In this document: positions 25,125-33,407 of the stretch, in pieces
Layout of the letters: every line of letters begins with the position of its first letter
How positions within the stretch are numbered: the stretch's first letter is position 1
Assembly (NCBI GenBank): GCA_023954095.1
Contig: JAMLIQ010000013.1
Location: 1-51,527 of the forward strand
DNA: 51,527 nt
Reading direction: 5' to 3'
From: Burkholderiaceae bacterium
Lineage (GTDB): Bacteria; Pseudomonadota; Gammaproteobacteria; Burkholderiales; Burkholderiaceae_C
Made by a program: the position numbers and the translations under genes
The notes under the pieces: generated by a model
What the model was told of the DNA's origin: nothing
The model's input: the letters and a program-made list of their open reading frames with translations, nothing else
Database searches by the model: none

Positions 25125-26485
25125 CCCCGCCACCCGGCGCAGGGCTGCCAGCGGCGCCAGTGCGCCAGCGTTCCCTGGGCTGGCGCCTGGTGTGGGCCAC
25201 GCTGGTGTTTTGTGTCCTGTTCATCCTGGCCTCTGTCATGGCGCTGACCTGGTCTGCCTGGAATGCGGGCCTTGCCCGCATGGATGCTGATCTCGCACAG
25301 ATCGAACAAGTCTATGGCGACATCCTGTCCAAGGCCATCTGGGAGCTGGATCGGGAGGCATTGAAGACCTATGTGCGCAGTGCAGAGGGCGTTGCCTCGG
25401 TGGGAAAAATTGTCTTGACGGTCAGATTGGCCAACCAGCCCCCGGAAATTTTCGAGAGCGCGCATGTCGGCTGGAGCGGGCCAGGCTGGGCGCCGATGCG
25501 CCGCCTGCGATTGGCCTACGCGCCGTTTCCCGGGGGCCGTGAGGAAATCGGCGAACTGGTGCTGTATGGCGATGAGCAAGTGCTGTGGCGGCGTCTGCGC
25601 AGCCAGCTGGCCACCATCGTGGTGGCGCAATTGCTGCAGTCGCTGATGCTGGCGGGACTCATCATGCTGATGTTCAATCGCATGGTCACGGTGCATGTGC
25701 GGCGCATCGCATCGCACTTGGAAGGCGTGCGCCCGGGCAACCTGGGCACGCACCTGCGTCTGGAGCGCGGCAGCCAGAGCCAGGACGAATTGGCGCAGTT
25801 GGTCTCAGGAGTCAACCAGCTGCAGAGCAGTCTGGCAAACCACCTGGAGCGCCAGCAGCGCTATGAGCACGAGCTGGCCGAGCACCGGGACCGGCTGGCC
25901 CACCTGGTGGATGAGCGTACCGCCGAACTGCAGGCTGCCAATGCCCGGCTGCAAAGCCTGGCCCGCACCGACCCGTTGACCGGTCTTCCCAACCGGCGGC
26001 ATTTTGACGAGGTCCGGATCATCGAAATGCGCCGCGCCCAGCGCGAGCAGCAAAGTCTGGCCCTGCTGATCTGCGATATCGATTGCTTCAAGGACTTCAA
26101 CGACCACTACGGGCACCCCATGGGCGACCAGTGCCTGGTCACCGTGGCCCAGGCCTTGCAGATGCAGCTGGGCCGGGCTGGAGACCTGGTCGCGCGGATC
26201 GGTGGCGAAGAGTTTGGCGTGCTGCTGCCTGCGACCGGCCGCTCGGCGGCCTACAAGATGGCCGAGCGCATGCGCGCTGCGGTGGCGGCCTGCGCCATCG
26301 AACACCTGTATTCGCAGGCGGCCCAGGTGGTGACGATCAGTATCGGTCTGGCGGTGCTGGAGCCTGGCGCAAAGGAGGAGTTCGAGGCCCTGTTCCAGGA
26401 AGCAGACCAGGCGCTGTACCGCGCCAAGGCCGCCGGGCGCAACCAGGTGGCGGGGCCCGGTGCCCCCTGCTTCGCCCGTCCGTGA
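25115..26485 (+). CDS. Membrane diguanylate cyclase between two binding proteins
   Basis: Predicted c-di-GMP synthase of 456 residues. Two membrane helices (about 22-44 and 171-192) flank a periplasmic domain of about 125 residues. HAMP-like and coiled-coil segments lead to a GGDEF domain with signature GGEEF near residue 363 and an RxxD inhibitory site (RAGD) before it. The ATG at 25115 overlaps the previous gene by 10 bases, and the next gene begins 12 bases after the stop. The periplasmic part is a plausible docking site for the flanking solute-binding proteins; this is inference from gene order. Confidence 0.92.
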   Translation: MAVAPPPGAGLPAAPVRQRSLGWRLVWATLVFCVLFILASVMALTWSAWNAGLARMDADLAQIEQVYGDILSKAIWELDREALKTYVRSAEGVASVGKIVLTVRLANQPPEIFESAHVGWSGPGWAPMRRLRLAYAPFPGGREEIGELVLYGDEQVLWRRLRSQLATIVVAQLLQSLMLAGLIMLMFNRMVTVHVRRIASHLEGVRPGNLGTHLRLERGSQSQDELAQLVSGVNQLQSSLANHLERQQRYEHELAEHRDRLAHLVDERTAELQAANARLQSLARTDPLTGLPNRRHFDEVRIIEMRRAQREQQSLALLICDIDCFKDFNDHYGHPMGDQCLVTVAQALQMQLGRAGDLVARIGGEEFGVLLPATGRSAAYKMAERMRAAVAACAIEHLYSQAAQVVTISIGLAVLEPGAKEEFEALFQEADQALYRAKAAGRNQVAGPGAPCFARP

Positions 26486-26497
26486 AGGAGAGACAGC

Positions 26498-27223
26498 ATG
26501 ACGCGTGCCCTACTTTTGTTCTGGCTGTTCTGTGTGGGTGCGGCGGCATCCCAGGCGCAGCCCATCCGGGCGGTGACCGAAACCACGCCCTACACCTACC
26601 TGGAGGGCGGCAAGGTGGCCGGAAGCGCTACCGAGGTGGTGGAGCTGACCTTGCAGCGGGCAGGCCTGAAGGACTACAGCGTGCACCTCTACCCCTGGGC
26701 GCGGGCCTATGACATGGCGCTCAAGGAGCCCGGTGTGCTCATTTTCCTGATAGCACGCACACCGGCCCGTGAGCAGCAGTTCCGCTGGGCGGGCGAGATC
26801 ATGAAGATCCAGTACCACCTGTACCGGCTCAAATCAAGCAAGCTCGACATCAGTACCCTGGAATCCGCCAAGGCCTACACCATTGGTGTCATGCGCGACG
26901 ATGTGCGCCAGCAGTACCTGCGTTCCAAAGGGTTCGAGCGGCTGGTGGTCTCGGCGCAGCCCCTGGACAACTTCCGCAAGCTGCTGCGCGGCCAGGTGGA
27001 TCTGGTGCCCTTGACGACGGACGACGCAGGCCTGCTGTGCCAGCAAGCCCCGTTCGATTGCGCAGGCCTGGAGCGGGTGCTGACGCTGGACGAGGCGTCC
27101 GCCGGTCTCTATATGGCCTACAGCCTGCAGACCTCGCCGGATGTGGTGCAGCGGACCCAACAGGCCTTCGACCGGCTCAAGGCCGAGGGGGCCGTGCAGC
27201 GCATCATGGAGCGCATGCCCTGA
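26498..27223 (+). CDS. Second periplasmic solute-binding protein, SBP_bac_3 type
   Basis: Exported protein of 241 residues with a clear signal peptide (LLLFWLFCVGAAASQAQ). It shares landmarks with the protein at 24342: TETTPYTYLEGGKV against TEEFPPYNYTEGGQI, YPWARAY against MPWARAY, and ARTPAREQQFRW against VRTPEREKRFKW. The two look like paralogues. A conserved GEIMKIQYHLYRL segment corresponds to GVIAPSEYYLFSL in the first copy, so the ligand pocket may differ. AAGGAGAGACAGC precedes the ATG. It is last in the three-gene unit and faces thiL convergently. Confidence 0.88.
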   Translation: MTRALLLFWLFCVGAAASQAQPIRAVTETTPYTYLEGGKVAGSATEVVELTLQRAGLKDYSVHLYPWARAYDMALKEPGVLIFLIARTPAREQQFRWAGEIMKIQYHLYRLKSSKLDISTLESAKAYTIGVMRDDVRQQYLRSKGFERLVVSAQPLDNFRKLLRGQVDLVPLTTDDAGLLCQQAPFDCAGLERVLTLDEASAGLYMAYSLQTSPDVVQRTQQAFDRLKAEGAVQRIMERMP

Positions 27224-27253
27224 CGGCATTGCCGCATGCAATACGCGCAGGCG

Positions 27254-28228
27254 TCAGGCAAAGTGGTCGAACGAGGTGTAGTGGTGGACCACCGGCTGGC
27301 CCTGTCCATCGATCAGGCGCATACCGGGTTCGGCCTCGATGCGGCCAATGCGCGTGACCGGTGTGCTGCTGGCCTGCGAGGCGGCGGCCACCGCAGCGCG
27401 CGCAGCCGCAGGTGCGGTGAAAAGCAACTCATAGTCGTCGCCGCCGGCCAAGGTGCATTGGTGTAAAAAATTCAAATCAAAAAGGACTGTAGCGCTTTCT
27501 GGTAAAGCGCTTGCAGCTATCAAATTCATAGTAATCGAGGTGTCCACACAGGCTCCGACACCGGAGGCGCGCAGGATGTGGGCCAAGTCGCCCAGCAGGC
27601 CGTCGCTTACATCCAGCGCTGCGCTGGCCACGCCGCGCAGGGCCAGGCCCAGGGCCACACGCGGTGTGGGCTGTTCCAGTCGCTGGCGCGCAGCCTCCAG
27701 CAGGGCCGGGGGCAGGGGGCGGTGGCCTTGCAGGGCTTCGAGTGCCAGCCGTGCATCGCCCAGTGTGCCGCTCACATACAGGTCGTCGCCCGCCCGCGCG
27801 CCGCTGCGCAGCAGGGCCTGGCCCGGGGGCACTTCGCCCCACACGGTGATGCACAGGTTGAGCGGACCCTGCGTGGTGTCGCCGCCGACCAGTTCGCAGC
27901 CGTGCGCGTCGGCCAGGGCAAACAGGCCGCGTGCAAAGGCTGCCAGCCAGGCGTCGTCGGCTGCAGGCAAGGCCAGCGCCAGGGTAAATGCCAGCGGGCG
28001 GGCGCCGCACGCTGCCAGGTCCGAGAGGTTGACGGCGAGCGCCTTGTGGCCCAGGCGTTCGGGGTTTGTCCCGGCAAAAAAGTGCCGATCCTCGACCAGC
28101 ATGTCGGTCGATACCGCCAACTGCATGCCCGGTGCGGGCGCCAGCAGCGCGCAGTCGTCGCCCACGCCCAGGGCGGCGCGGCGTACCGGGCGCGTGAAGT
28201 AGCGTGCGATCAGGTCAAATTCACCCAT
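27254..28228 (-). CDS. thiL: Thiamine-monophosphate kinase
   Basis: Phosphorylates thiamine monophosphate to thiamine pyrophosphate, the cofactor. The 324-residue protein begins MGEFDLIARYF and has GVGDDCALL (metal/ATP site), the conserved VSTDMLVEDRHF and VGGDTTQG motifs, LDVSDGLLGDLAHI and LAGGDDYELLFT. Between VDTS and QCTLAGGDDYEL there is an odd AT-rich stretch of about 25 residues coded by a dispersed repeat (27472-27530). It replaces the loop usually seen there but keeps the frame. All catalytic motifs survive. The start is the ATG at 28228; the frame upstream is not family-like. Confidence 0.92.
   Translation of the reverse strand: MGEFDLIARYFTRPVRRAALGVGDDCALLAPAPGMQLAVSTDMLVEDRHFFAGTNPERLGHKALAVNLSDLAACGARPLAFTLALALPAADDAWLAAFARGLFALADAHGCELVGGDTTQGPLNLCITVWGEVPPGQALLRSGARAGDDLYVSGTLGDARLALEALQGHRPLPPALLEAARQRLEQPTPRVALGLALRGVASAALDVSDGLLGDLAHILRASGVGACVDTSITMNLIAASALPESATVLFDLNFLHQCTLAGGDDYELLFTAPAAARAAVAAASQASSTPVTRIGRIEAEPGMRLIDGQGQPVVHHYTSFDHFA
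27472..27530 (+). repeat. Copy of a ~50-bp dispersed repeat inside thiL
   Basis: The plus strand reads CAAAAAGGACTGTAGCGC, then TAAAGCGCTTGCAGCTATCAAA. It aligns with the reverse complement of the 48525 copy along its full length. The inner AGCGC blocks form an inverted repeat (TAGCGCTTT ... AAAGCGCTT). It is translated on the minus strand within a loop of ThiL, without a stop. Confidence 0.8.
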
Positions 28229-28335
28229 GGGGACGGATTGTGCGGTGTATCGGCTGCAATGCCTTGCGGTCGGCAACGGGGCTTGCAATGGGCACGGCCC
28301 AGACCAGTGGACGCCGCGAGGCGACTCAGGGGGAG

Positions 28336-29457
28336 TCAATTCGTGCCGCGAAAACGCTGTGCCGCCTGGCGGCTGACTTCGGCCAGCAGTTGCTCTTCGC
28401 GCTGGCGCTCGCGCAGCCAGCGCGCGTCGTTCTGGCCCGCCTGGGTTTCGTTGCGCAGCAGGTGCAGCGCGCCCGAGGCACCGTGGGCGGTGGCGTGCCC
28501 TGCGATCTGGTCCATGGTGTGCAGGATGTGCTCGCGCAGCGGCATGTGGCCGCCGGTGGCCGGATCGACGTAGACCGCATCCATGCCGAAGCGGCAGGCC
28601 TGGAAACGGTTGTAGGTGTAGACGAGGTAATCGTCCTCCTGCGGCATAAAGGGCTGGTCGGCCAGGAACCATGCGCCCAGTGACTGCACGAAGCCCGACA
28701 GCGCAGCGGCGCGCTCAATGGTCAGCGGAGTGTCGAACACGCGGATCTCGATGGTGCCGAATTCGGGCTTGGGCCGGATGTCCCAGTAAAAATCCTTCAT
28801 GCTCTTGACAACGCCGGTGTGCGTCATCTTGTTGAAATACGCCTCGAATTCGGTCCAGGTCAGCACGCAGGGCGCACGGCCCGACAGCGGGAAGGCGAAC
28901 ACCGAATTGAGCCGTGCCGAGTCGAAGGCCGTGTCCTGGCCCTGCACATAGGGGCTGGATGCCGAGAGCGCGATGAAGTGCGGGATGTAGCGCGACATGC
29001 GGTGCAGCATCAGCAGTGCGGCATCGGCGTCGGGGCAACCGATGTGCACATGCTGGCCAAAAATGGTGAATTGCTTGGACAGGTAGCCATACAGTTGCGA
29101 TAGCTCCTGAAAGCGCGGCTTGTCGTAGATGCGCCGCTCGTGCCACTGCTGGAAAGGGTGCGTTCCGCCGCCCACGACGGCAATGTTGAGCTTGTCGGCA
29201 CTGCGCACCAGCGCATCACGGATCTGGCTGAGCTGGCCCAGCACCTCGCTCGAGGAGTGGCAGATGCCGGTGGAAATTTCGATCATGCTGTTCGTCATCT
29301 CGGGCACCACGCTGCCGGGCAGCGGGGTGCGTTTCATGAGGCGCAGCATGTCTGCGGCGTAGGGCGCCAGGTCGTAATCGTGCGTGTTGACGAGTTGTAG
29401 CTCCAGTTCAACGCCGAGCGTGAGCGGTTCGGAATGGTTGAAGGCTTCAAGACTCAC
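28336..29457 (-). CDS. ybdK: YbdK-type carboxylate-amine ligase (glutamate-cysteine ligase 2 family)
   Basis: ATP-dependent ligase of the GCS2 family; E. coli YbdK has weak gamma-glutamylcysteine synthetase activity. The 373-residue protein matches the usual length. Family landmarks are [52 protein letters not shown] and [17 protein letters not shown]. The GTG at 29457 is chosen because AGGGAGA lies just upstream; the longer frame into the antiporter is not conserved. It overlaps the end of a cation:proton antiporter by 11 bases, suggesting linked function. Confidence 0.9.
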   Translation of the reverse strand: MSLEAFNHSEPLTLGVELELQLVNTHDYDLAPYAADMLRLMKRTPLPGSVVPEMTNSMIEISTGICHSSSEVLGQLSQIRDALVRSADKLNIAVVGGGTHPFQQWHERRIYDKPRFQELSQLYGYLSKQFTIFGQHVHIGCPDADAALLMLHRMSRYIPHFIALSASSPYVQGQDTAFDSARLNSVFAFPLSGRAPCVLTWTEFEAYFNKMTHTGVVKSMKDFYWDIRPKPEFGTIEIRVFDTPLTIERAAALSGFVQSLGAWFLADQPFMPQEDDYLVYTYNRFQACRFGMDAVYVDPATGGHMPLREHILHTMDQIAGHATAHGASGALHLLRNETQAGQNDARWLRERQREEQLLAEVSRQAAQRFRGTN

Positions 29458-30703
29458 GGCTGTCTCCCTGGTTGCCGCGGGCCAGAGGCGCCCAGGGCTT
29501 GGAACTTTCTCCGGCACGGTAGATGGCCACCGTGGCAATGACCGCGCCCAGCACTTCCATCAGCAGGATGGCGGGCAGGGCCACGCGCGCAATCAGGTGG
29601 CCCGTGGAGGGCGAGGCCAGCACGAACTGCGAGGCAATCAGCAGTGCAATGGCCGACATGGGCGTCATCGCACAGCTGACCCACAGCGCCTGCAGCCAAC
29701 TCGACCCGCTGCCCGCATTGCCCACGGCCACGCCCAGCGCCTTGGCGACCAGGCGCACCACGATCAGGGCCAGCACCACACCGGCCACGGGGCCGCTCCA
29801 GTCAGCCTGGGCGGCGACGGTGGAAACCAGCACGAACATCAGCATGGTCAGCAGCGACGAGGCGTTGCCCAGCTGGCGCGGCCAGGCCCAGGGGCGCGGG
29901 TTGAGCTGTTTGAGCAGCATGCCGCCGAGCAAGGCCGCCAGGGGCGCAGAGCCCCCCATGTGGGCAGCCACGGCGGTGGCTGCGGCCACCAGGGCCAGCA
30001 GGAGCATGGAGGTGCTCTCGCTCGTCGGGCTCATGAAGCGCAGCGCCATGCGCAGCACCAGCGCCAGAACGGCGGCCACGATGATGGAGACGCCCAGGAC
30101 GACCATCACTGGGTAGACCGTGTCCATGAAGGTGATGCTGGAGCGGTTCATGAGTTCGGCACGGGCGCTGCCCAGCGTCAGCGCATACAGTGTGGAGAGC
30201 GTGGCCAGCACGATGGCGCGCTCCGTCACCGGGCCGGCTGCGCGGGTGTCGGCCACCACGCGCGTCAGCACCGCGGGCGAGGCCGCCAGTGCCACCAGTG
30301 CCAGCGGACCGGCCACCCTGGCCGGCATATCCAGCCACAGCAACACCCAGTACACCGCGAAATAGGTCAGTGCCGACTCCGCCACGCTTTGCACCAGCAC
30401 CATGGGGTTGTGGCGAAACCAGCGCAGCGGAATGCGTCCGCCGCATTCGAACAGTACGATGGAGATGCCCAGTTCCAGCATGAACAGGCCAATGCCCTGC
30501 AGCGGCCAGACCGCACCGCTGAAACCGGCCAGCCCGGCCACAGCACCCACCAGCGAATATCCCACCACCTTGGGCAGACCGATGTGGCGTTGCAGCAGAT
30601 AGCCGGTCATGGCGGCCACAGCCAGCAGCAGTGACCACTGCACCGTGGGCAGCCCCGCCGAGGGGCGCAGCCATTGCGCCCAGAAGCTCAGGATTTCGTT
30701 CAT
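29447..30703 (-). CDS. CPA2-type cation:proton antiporter (first of two)
   Basis: Membrane transporter of 418 residues with about 12-13 hydrophobic helices, matching the Na+/H+ exchanger domain of the KefB/KefC family. Visible landmarks are [26 protein letters not shown] and [12 protein letters not shown]. No cytoplasmic RCK/TrkA nucleotide-binding domain follows, so any gating must come from a partner protein. The ATG is preceded by AAGAGGAATCC. Its 3' end overlaps the YbdK-type ligase gene. A second, related antiporter lies 206 bp upstream on the same strand. Confidence 0.85.
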   Translation of the reverse strand: MNEILSFWAQWLRPSAGLPTVQWSLLLAVAAMTGYLLQRHIGLPKVVGYSLVGAVAGLAGFSGAVWPLQGIGLFMLELGISIVLFECGGRIPLRWFRHNPMVLVQSVAESALTYFAVYWVLLWLDMPARVAGPLALVALAASPAVLTRVVADTRAAGPVTERAIVLATLSTLYALTLGSARAELMNRSSITFMDTVYPVMVVLGVSIIVAAVLALVLRMALRFMSPTSESTSMLLLALVAAATAVAAHMGGSAPLAALLGGMLLKQLNPRPWAWPRQLGNASSLLTMLMFVLVSTVAAQADWSGPVAGVVLALIVVRLVAKALGVAVGNAGSGSSWLQALWVSCAMTPMSAIALLIASQFVLASPSTGHLIARVALPAILLMEVLGAVIATVAIYRAGESSKPWAPLARGNQGDSRES

Positions 30704-30909
30704 GTCATGGATTCCTCTTGATCAGGCGGTCCGTCGGCGGCTTTGGTGCTTGTGGCTAGCGGAACCCTCGGGGCGACGTTGCCGGGCTCCGGCGAATGTA
30801 CCGTTGGATACCAAATATGCATGTAGGACTGTGACACAAGCAGCCGCAGCTTCCCCCGGCGATCCCTGTCTCGGCGCAGGGGAAAACCCTGGAGTATCGC
30901 CGCAGTCCG

Positions 30910-32199
30910 TCATGCAGGCGGTGCGTCTGGCGATCGGACATCCGAAGCGTCGATGACCCCCTTCTCGATGCGATGCCCGTTGGGGCGCGCCGCGGAGCTG
31001 TCAACCGTTTCGCCCAGCCGGTCACCCGACCAGCGCAGTGCGCGGGCAGCAATCGGTGGTCCGATCGTCTCCAGAATCGCCACTGCCGTCAGCACGGTGG
31101 AGCCCACGATCAGCCCTTCCCTGGGGAAAAGCGCGGCGGTCGTATTGACCAGACCGATGGCAAGACCGGCCATGGGCATCAGCAGCAGGCCACTGGCGCT
31201 GGCCTGCTGCAAAGGGGTGCGGCAAGCGGCCGCCGTCAGCGTGACCCCCAGCCACTTGGCAGCACTGCGCGCGAACACGAAGGCCAGCGCGGCGGGCCAG
31301 TAGTGGAGCATCTCCGACACATGCATGTTGGCGCCCGCATAGACAAACAGGACAATGAAGAACAGCTCGAACGACGGTCCGAATTCGATGTCTGCCACCA
31401 GGTTGCTGCGTTCCAGGCTGCGCACAACCATGCCGAGCATCAAGGGCGCAAACAGGGCAGACAACTTGAGCACAAGTGCGGCGCCCACCGTCATCATCAC
31501 AGCGCCGATCACAAGTGCCAGCTGGTATTGGTGGGCCGCCTTGGTGGTGCGCGCCGCCAGGTGCAAGGCCCATCCCATGGCGGCCCCGAGGGCGGCCGAT
31601 CCCAGCACCTGGTAGAGCGGCGCACCGATCATGATGGACAGGGGCGCTTCGGCCTGTCCATACAAGGCGGGCAACATCGCAGCAAACGCCATGAAAGCGA
31701 TGACGTTGTTCAGCGCCACCAGCGACATCGACCGGGTTGTCACGGGCCCGGACGCCCCCAGCTCATGGGCCACGTGGATCAGCACGGCAGGCGAAGACGA
31801 TATGGCGATCGTCCCGATCACCGCTGCCGGCAACCCCGAGATGCCGAACCATCCCAGGCAGAAATAGACGGCCACGAAGGTCAGCGCGCTCTCGGTCAGG
31901 GAGATCAACACGAGAGAGCGGTCGTTGATGAACCGCTTGATGTCCAGCGACAGGCCCAGGCGGTAAAGAATCAGTGCCAGTGCAACGTCCACGACGATGC
32001 GCGACTGTGCCAATGCTTCGGGGCTGATCAATCCCAGAACGTTGGGTCCGGCGAACAGTCCCACCACCATGAACCCGGTAATACTGGGGATCCAGGGCCA
32101 GCGGTGGGCCACGTAGCCGCCGAGAGCGCCACAAAAAAGCAGAAAACCGAAGAAAAACAGGGTGTTGACCGGGAAGGGCCAGACGGGGAGGAATTCCAT
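30910..32199 (-). CDS. CPA2-type cation:proton antiporter (second of two)
   Basis: Related antiporter of 429 residues from the ATG at 32199 (a GTG at 32223 is possible; neither has a clear ribosome-binding site). It shows the same helix pattern as its neighbour: WIPSITGFMVVGLFAGPN, YRLGLSLDIK, SSPAVLIHVAHELGASGPVT. A C-terminal soluble tail of about 35 charged residues is present but no RCK domain. The two proteins share the SPAVL and AxGPVT motifs, so they could have arisen by duplication or could work together. The 206-bp gap at 30704-30909 may carry a separate promoter for the downstream copy. Confidence 0.85.
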   Translation of the reverse strand: MEFLPVWPFPVNTLFFFGFLLFCGALGGYVAHRWPWIPSITGFMVVGLFAGPNVLGLISPEALAQSRIVVDVALALILYRLGLSLDIKRFINDRSLVLISLTESALTFVAVYFCLGWFGISGLPAAVIGTIAISSSPAVLIHVAHELGASGPVTTRSMSLVALNNVIAFMAFAAMLPALYGQAEAPLSIMIGAPLYQVLGSAALGAAMGWALHLAARTTKAAHQYQLALVIGAVMMTVGAALVLKLSALFAPLMLGMVVRSLERSNLVADIEFGPSFELFFIVLFVYAGANMHVSEMLHYWPAALAFVFARSAAKWLGVTLTAAACRTPLQQASASGLLLMPMAGLAIGLVNTTAALFPREGLIVGSTVLTAVAILETIGPPIAARALRWSGDRLGETVDSSAARPNGHRIEKGVIDASDVRSPDAPPA

Positions 32200-32297
32200 G
32201 GGCAGCAGGGGCGAGGGGCTCACTGTGGATCAATGAACCAATGAACAAGGGACCGCAGAGCCTGGGGCAACCGGCGCGGTTGTCCGTTACGGGGCGA

Positions 32298-32687
32298 TCA
32301 GTGCAGCACGTGCGGCGTGTCACTGTCCGAGGCATCCAGGTAGAAGCGCTCCACGGGCACCTCGAAGGGCGTTCCTTCTTCCGTCACAAAATGAAAGCTG
32401 CCGCGCATGGTTCCCGTTGCGGTGCGCAGGCGGCATCCACTGGTGTATTCAAAGGCCTGCCCTGGCTGCAGCAGCGGCTGCTGGCCCACCACCCCTAGAC
32501 CTTTGACTTCCTCGACATGCCCCAGTGCGTCGGTAATGATCCAGTGGCGGGAAATCAGCTGCGCCGATGCGTCCCCGGAATTGGCAATCTCGATGGTGTA
32601 GGCAAAACTGTACAGGCAGGCATCGGGATCGGACTGCTCCATCAGGTATTCGGGGCGGACGTGGACGGCGATCTGGGGTTTCGGCAT
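32298..32687 (-). CDS. apaG: ApaG (Co2+/Mg2+ efflux-associated) protein
   Basis: Small cytoplasmic protein of 129 residues with a single fibronectin-III-like DUF525 domain. The family motif [23 protein letters not shown] and the following MRGSFHF are present. ApaG is linked to Co2+ resistance and Mg2+ efflux in enterobacteria, but its biochemical role is unsettled. It starts 29 bp from rpe in the opposite direction, a divergent apaG-rpe arrangement that I recall from other Burkholderiales. Confidence 0.95.
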   Translation of the reverse strand: MPKPQIAVHVRPEYLMEQSDPDACLYSFAYTIEIANSGDASAQLISRHWIITDALGHVEEVKGLGVVGQQPLLQPGQAFEYTSGCRLRTATGTMRGSFHFVTEEGTPFEVPVERFYLDASDSDTPHVLH

Positions 32688-32716
32688 GGCGGAATGGTAA
32701 CTGCGACAATGGCGGC

Positions 32717-33400
32717 ATGACCCGCACCTTTCGTATTGCCCCTTCGATCCTCTCTGCCGACTTCGCCCGCCTGGGCGAAGAGGTGCGCAGCGTCGTCGCC
32801 GCTGGCGCCGACTGGATCCATTTCGACGTGATGGACAACCATTACGTGCCCAACCTCACCTTCGGTCCCATGGTGTGCCAGGCCCTCAAGCCGCATGCCG
32901 TGACGCCTGGCGGACAGGCCGTACCCATTGACGTGCATCTGATGATCCAGCCCGTCGACGCCCTGGCCGCTGCCTTCGCCGAGGCGGGGGCCGACTTCAT
33001 CAGCTTCCACCCGGATGCCTCGGGCCATGTGCACCGCAGCATCCAGGCGATCCGCTCCAAGGGTGTCAAACCCGGGTTGGTGTTCAACCCGGCCGAGCCG
33101 CTGGATGTGCTGGACTGGGTAATCGACGATATTGACCTGATCCTCATCATGAGCGTCAACCCCGGTTTCGGTGGCCAGAGTTTCATCGACTCGGCCCTGC
33201 GCAAGATCGAGGCCGTGCGCAAGCGCATTGATGCCAGTGGCAAGGACATCCGGCTCGAGGTGGACGGCGGCATCAAGCAGGACAACATCCGCCGCGTGGC
33301 CGACGCGGGCGCCGACACGTTCGTGGCAGGCAGCGCCATTTTTGGCAAGCCCGACTACCGCAGCGTGATCGACGCCATGCGTGCGCAACTGGCGGCCTGA
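32717..33400 (+). CDS. rpe: Ribulose-phosphate 3-epimerase
   Basis: Interconverts ribulose 5-phosphate and xylulose 5-phosphate in the pentose phosphate and Calvin pathways. The 227-residue TIM barrel contains [13 protein letters not shown], the metal-binding [21 protein letters not shown] and the catalytic/phosphate VDGG, all intact. Start ATG at 32717. In related bacteria rpe is followed by gph and trpE; here gph is about 5.9 kb away, separated by four genes, two of them on the opposite strand. Confidence 0.96.
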   Translation: MTRTFRIAPSILSADFARLGEEVRSVVAAGADWIHFDVMDNHYVPNLTFGPMVCQALKPHAVTPGGQAVPIDVHLMIQPVDALAAAFAEAGADFISFHPDASGHVHRSIQAIRSKGVKPGLVFNPAEPLDVLDWVIDDIDLILIMSVNPGFGGQSFIDSALRKIEAVRKRIDASGKDIRLEVDGGIKQDNIRRVADAGADTFVAGSAIFGKPDYRSVIDAMRAQLAA

Positions 33401-33407
33401 GTCGGCC

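Noticed and set aside
30704-30909. Possible riboswitch or structured leader before the first antiporter
   Set aside because: Some GC-rich inverted segments are visible, but nothing matches a riboswitch core that I know, and there is no covariation evidence.
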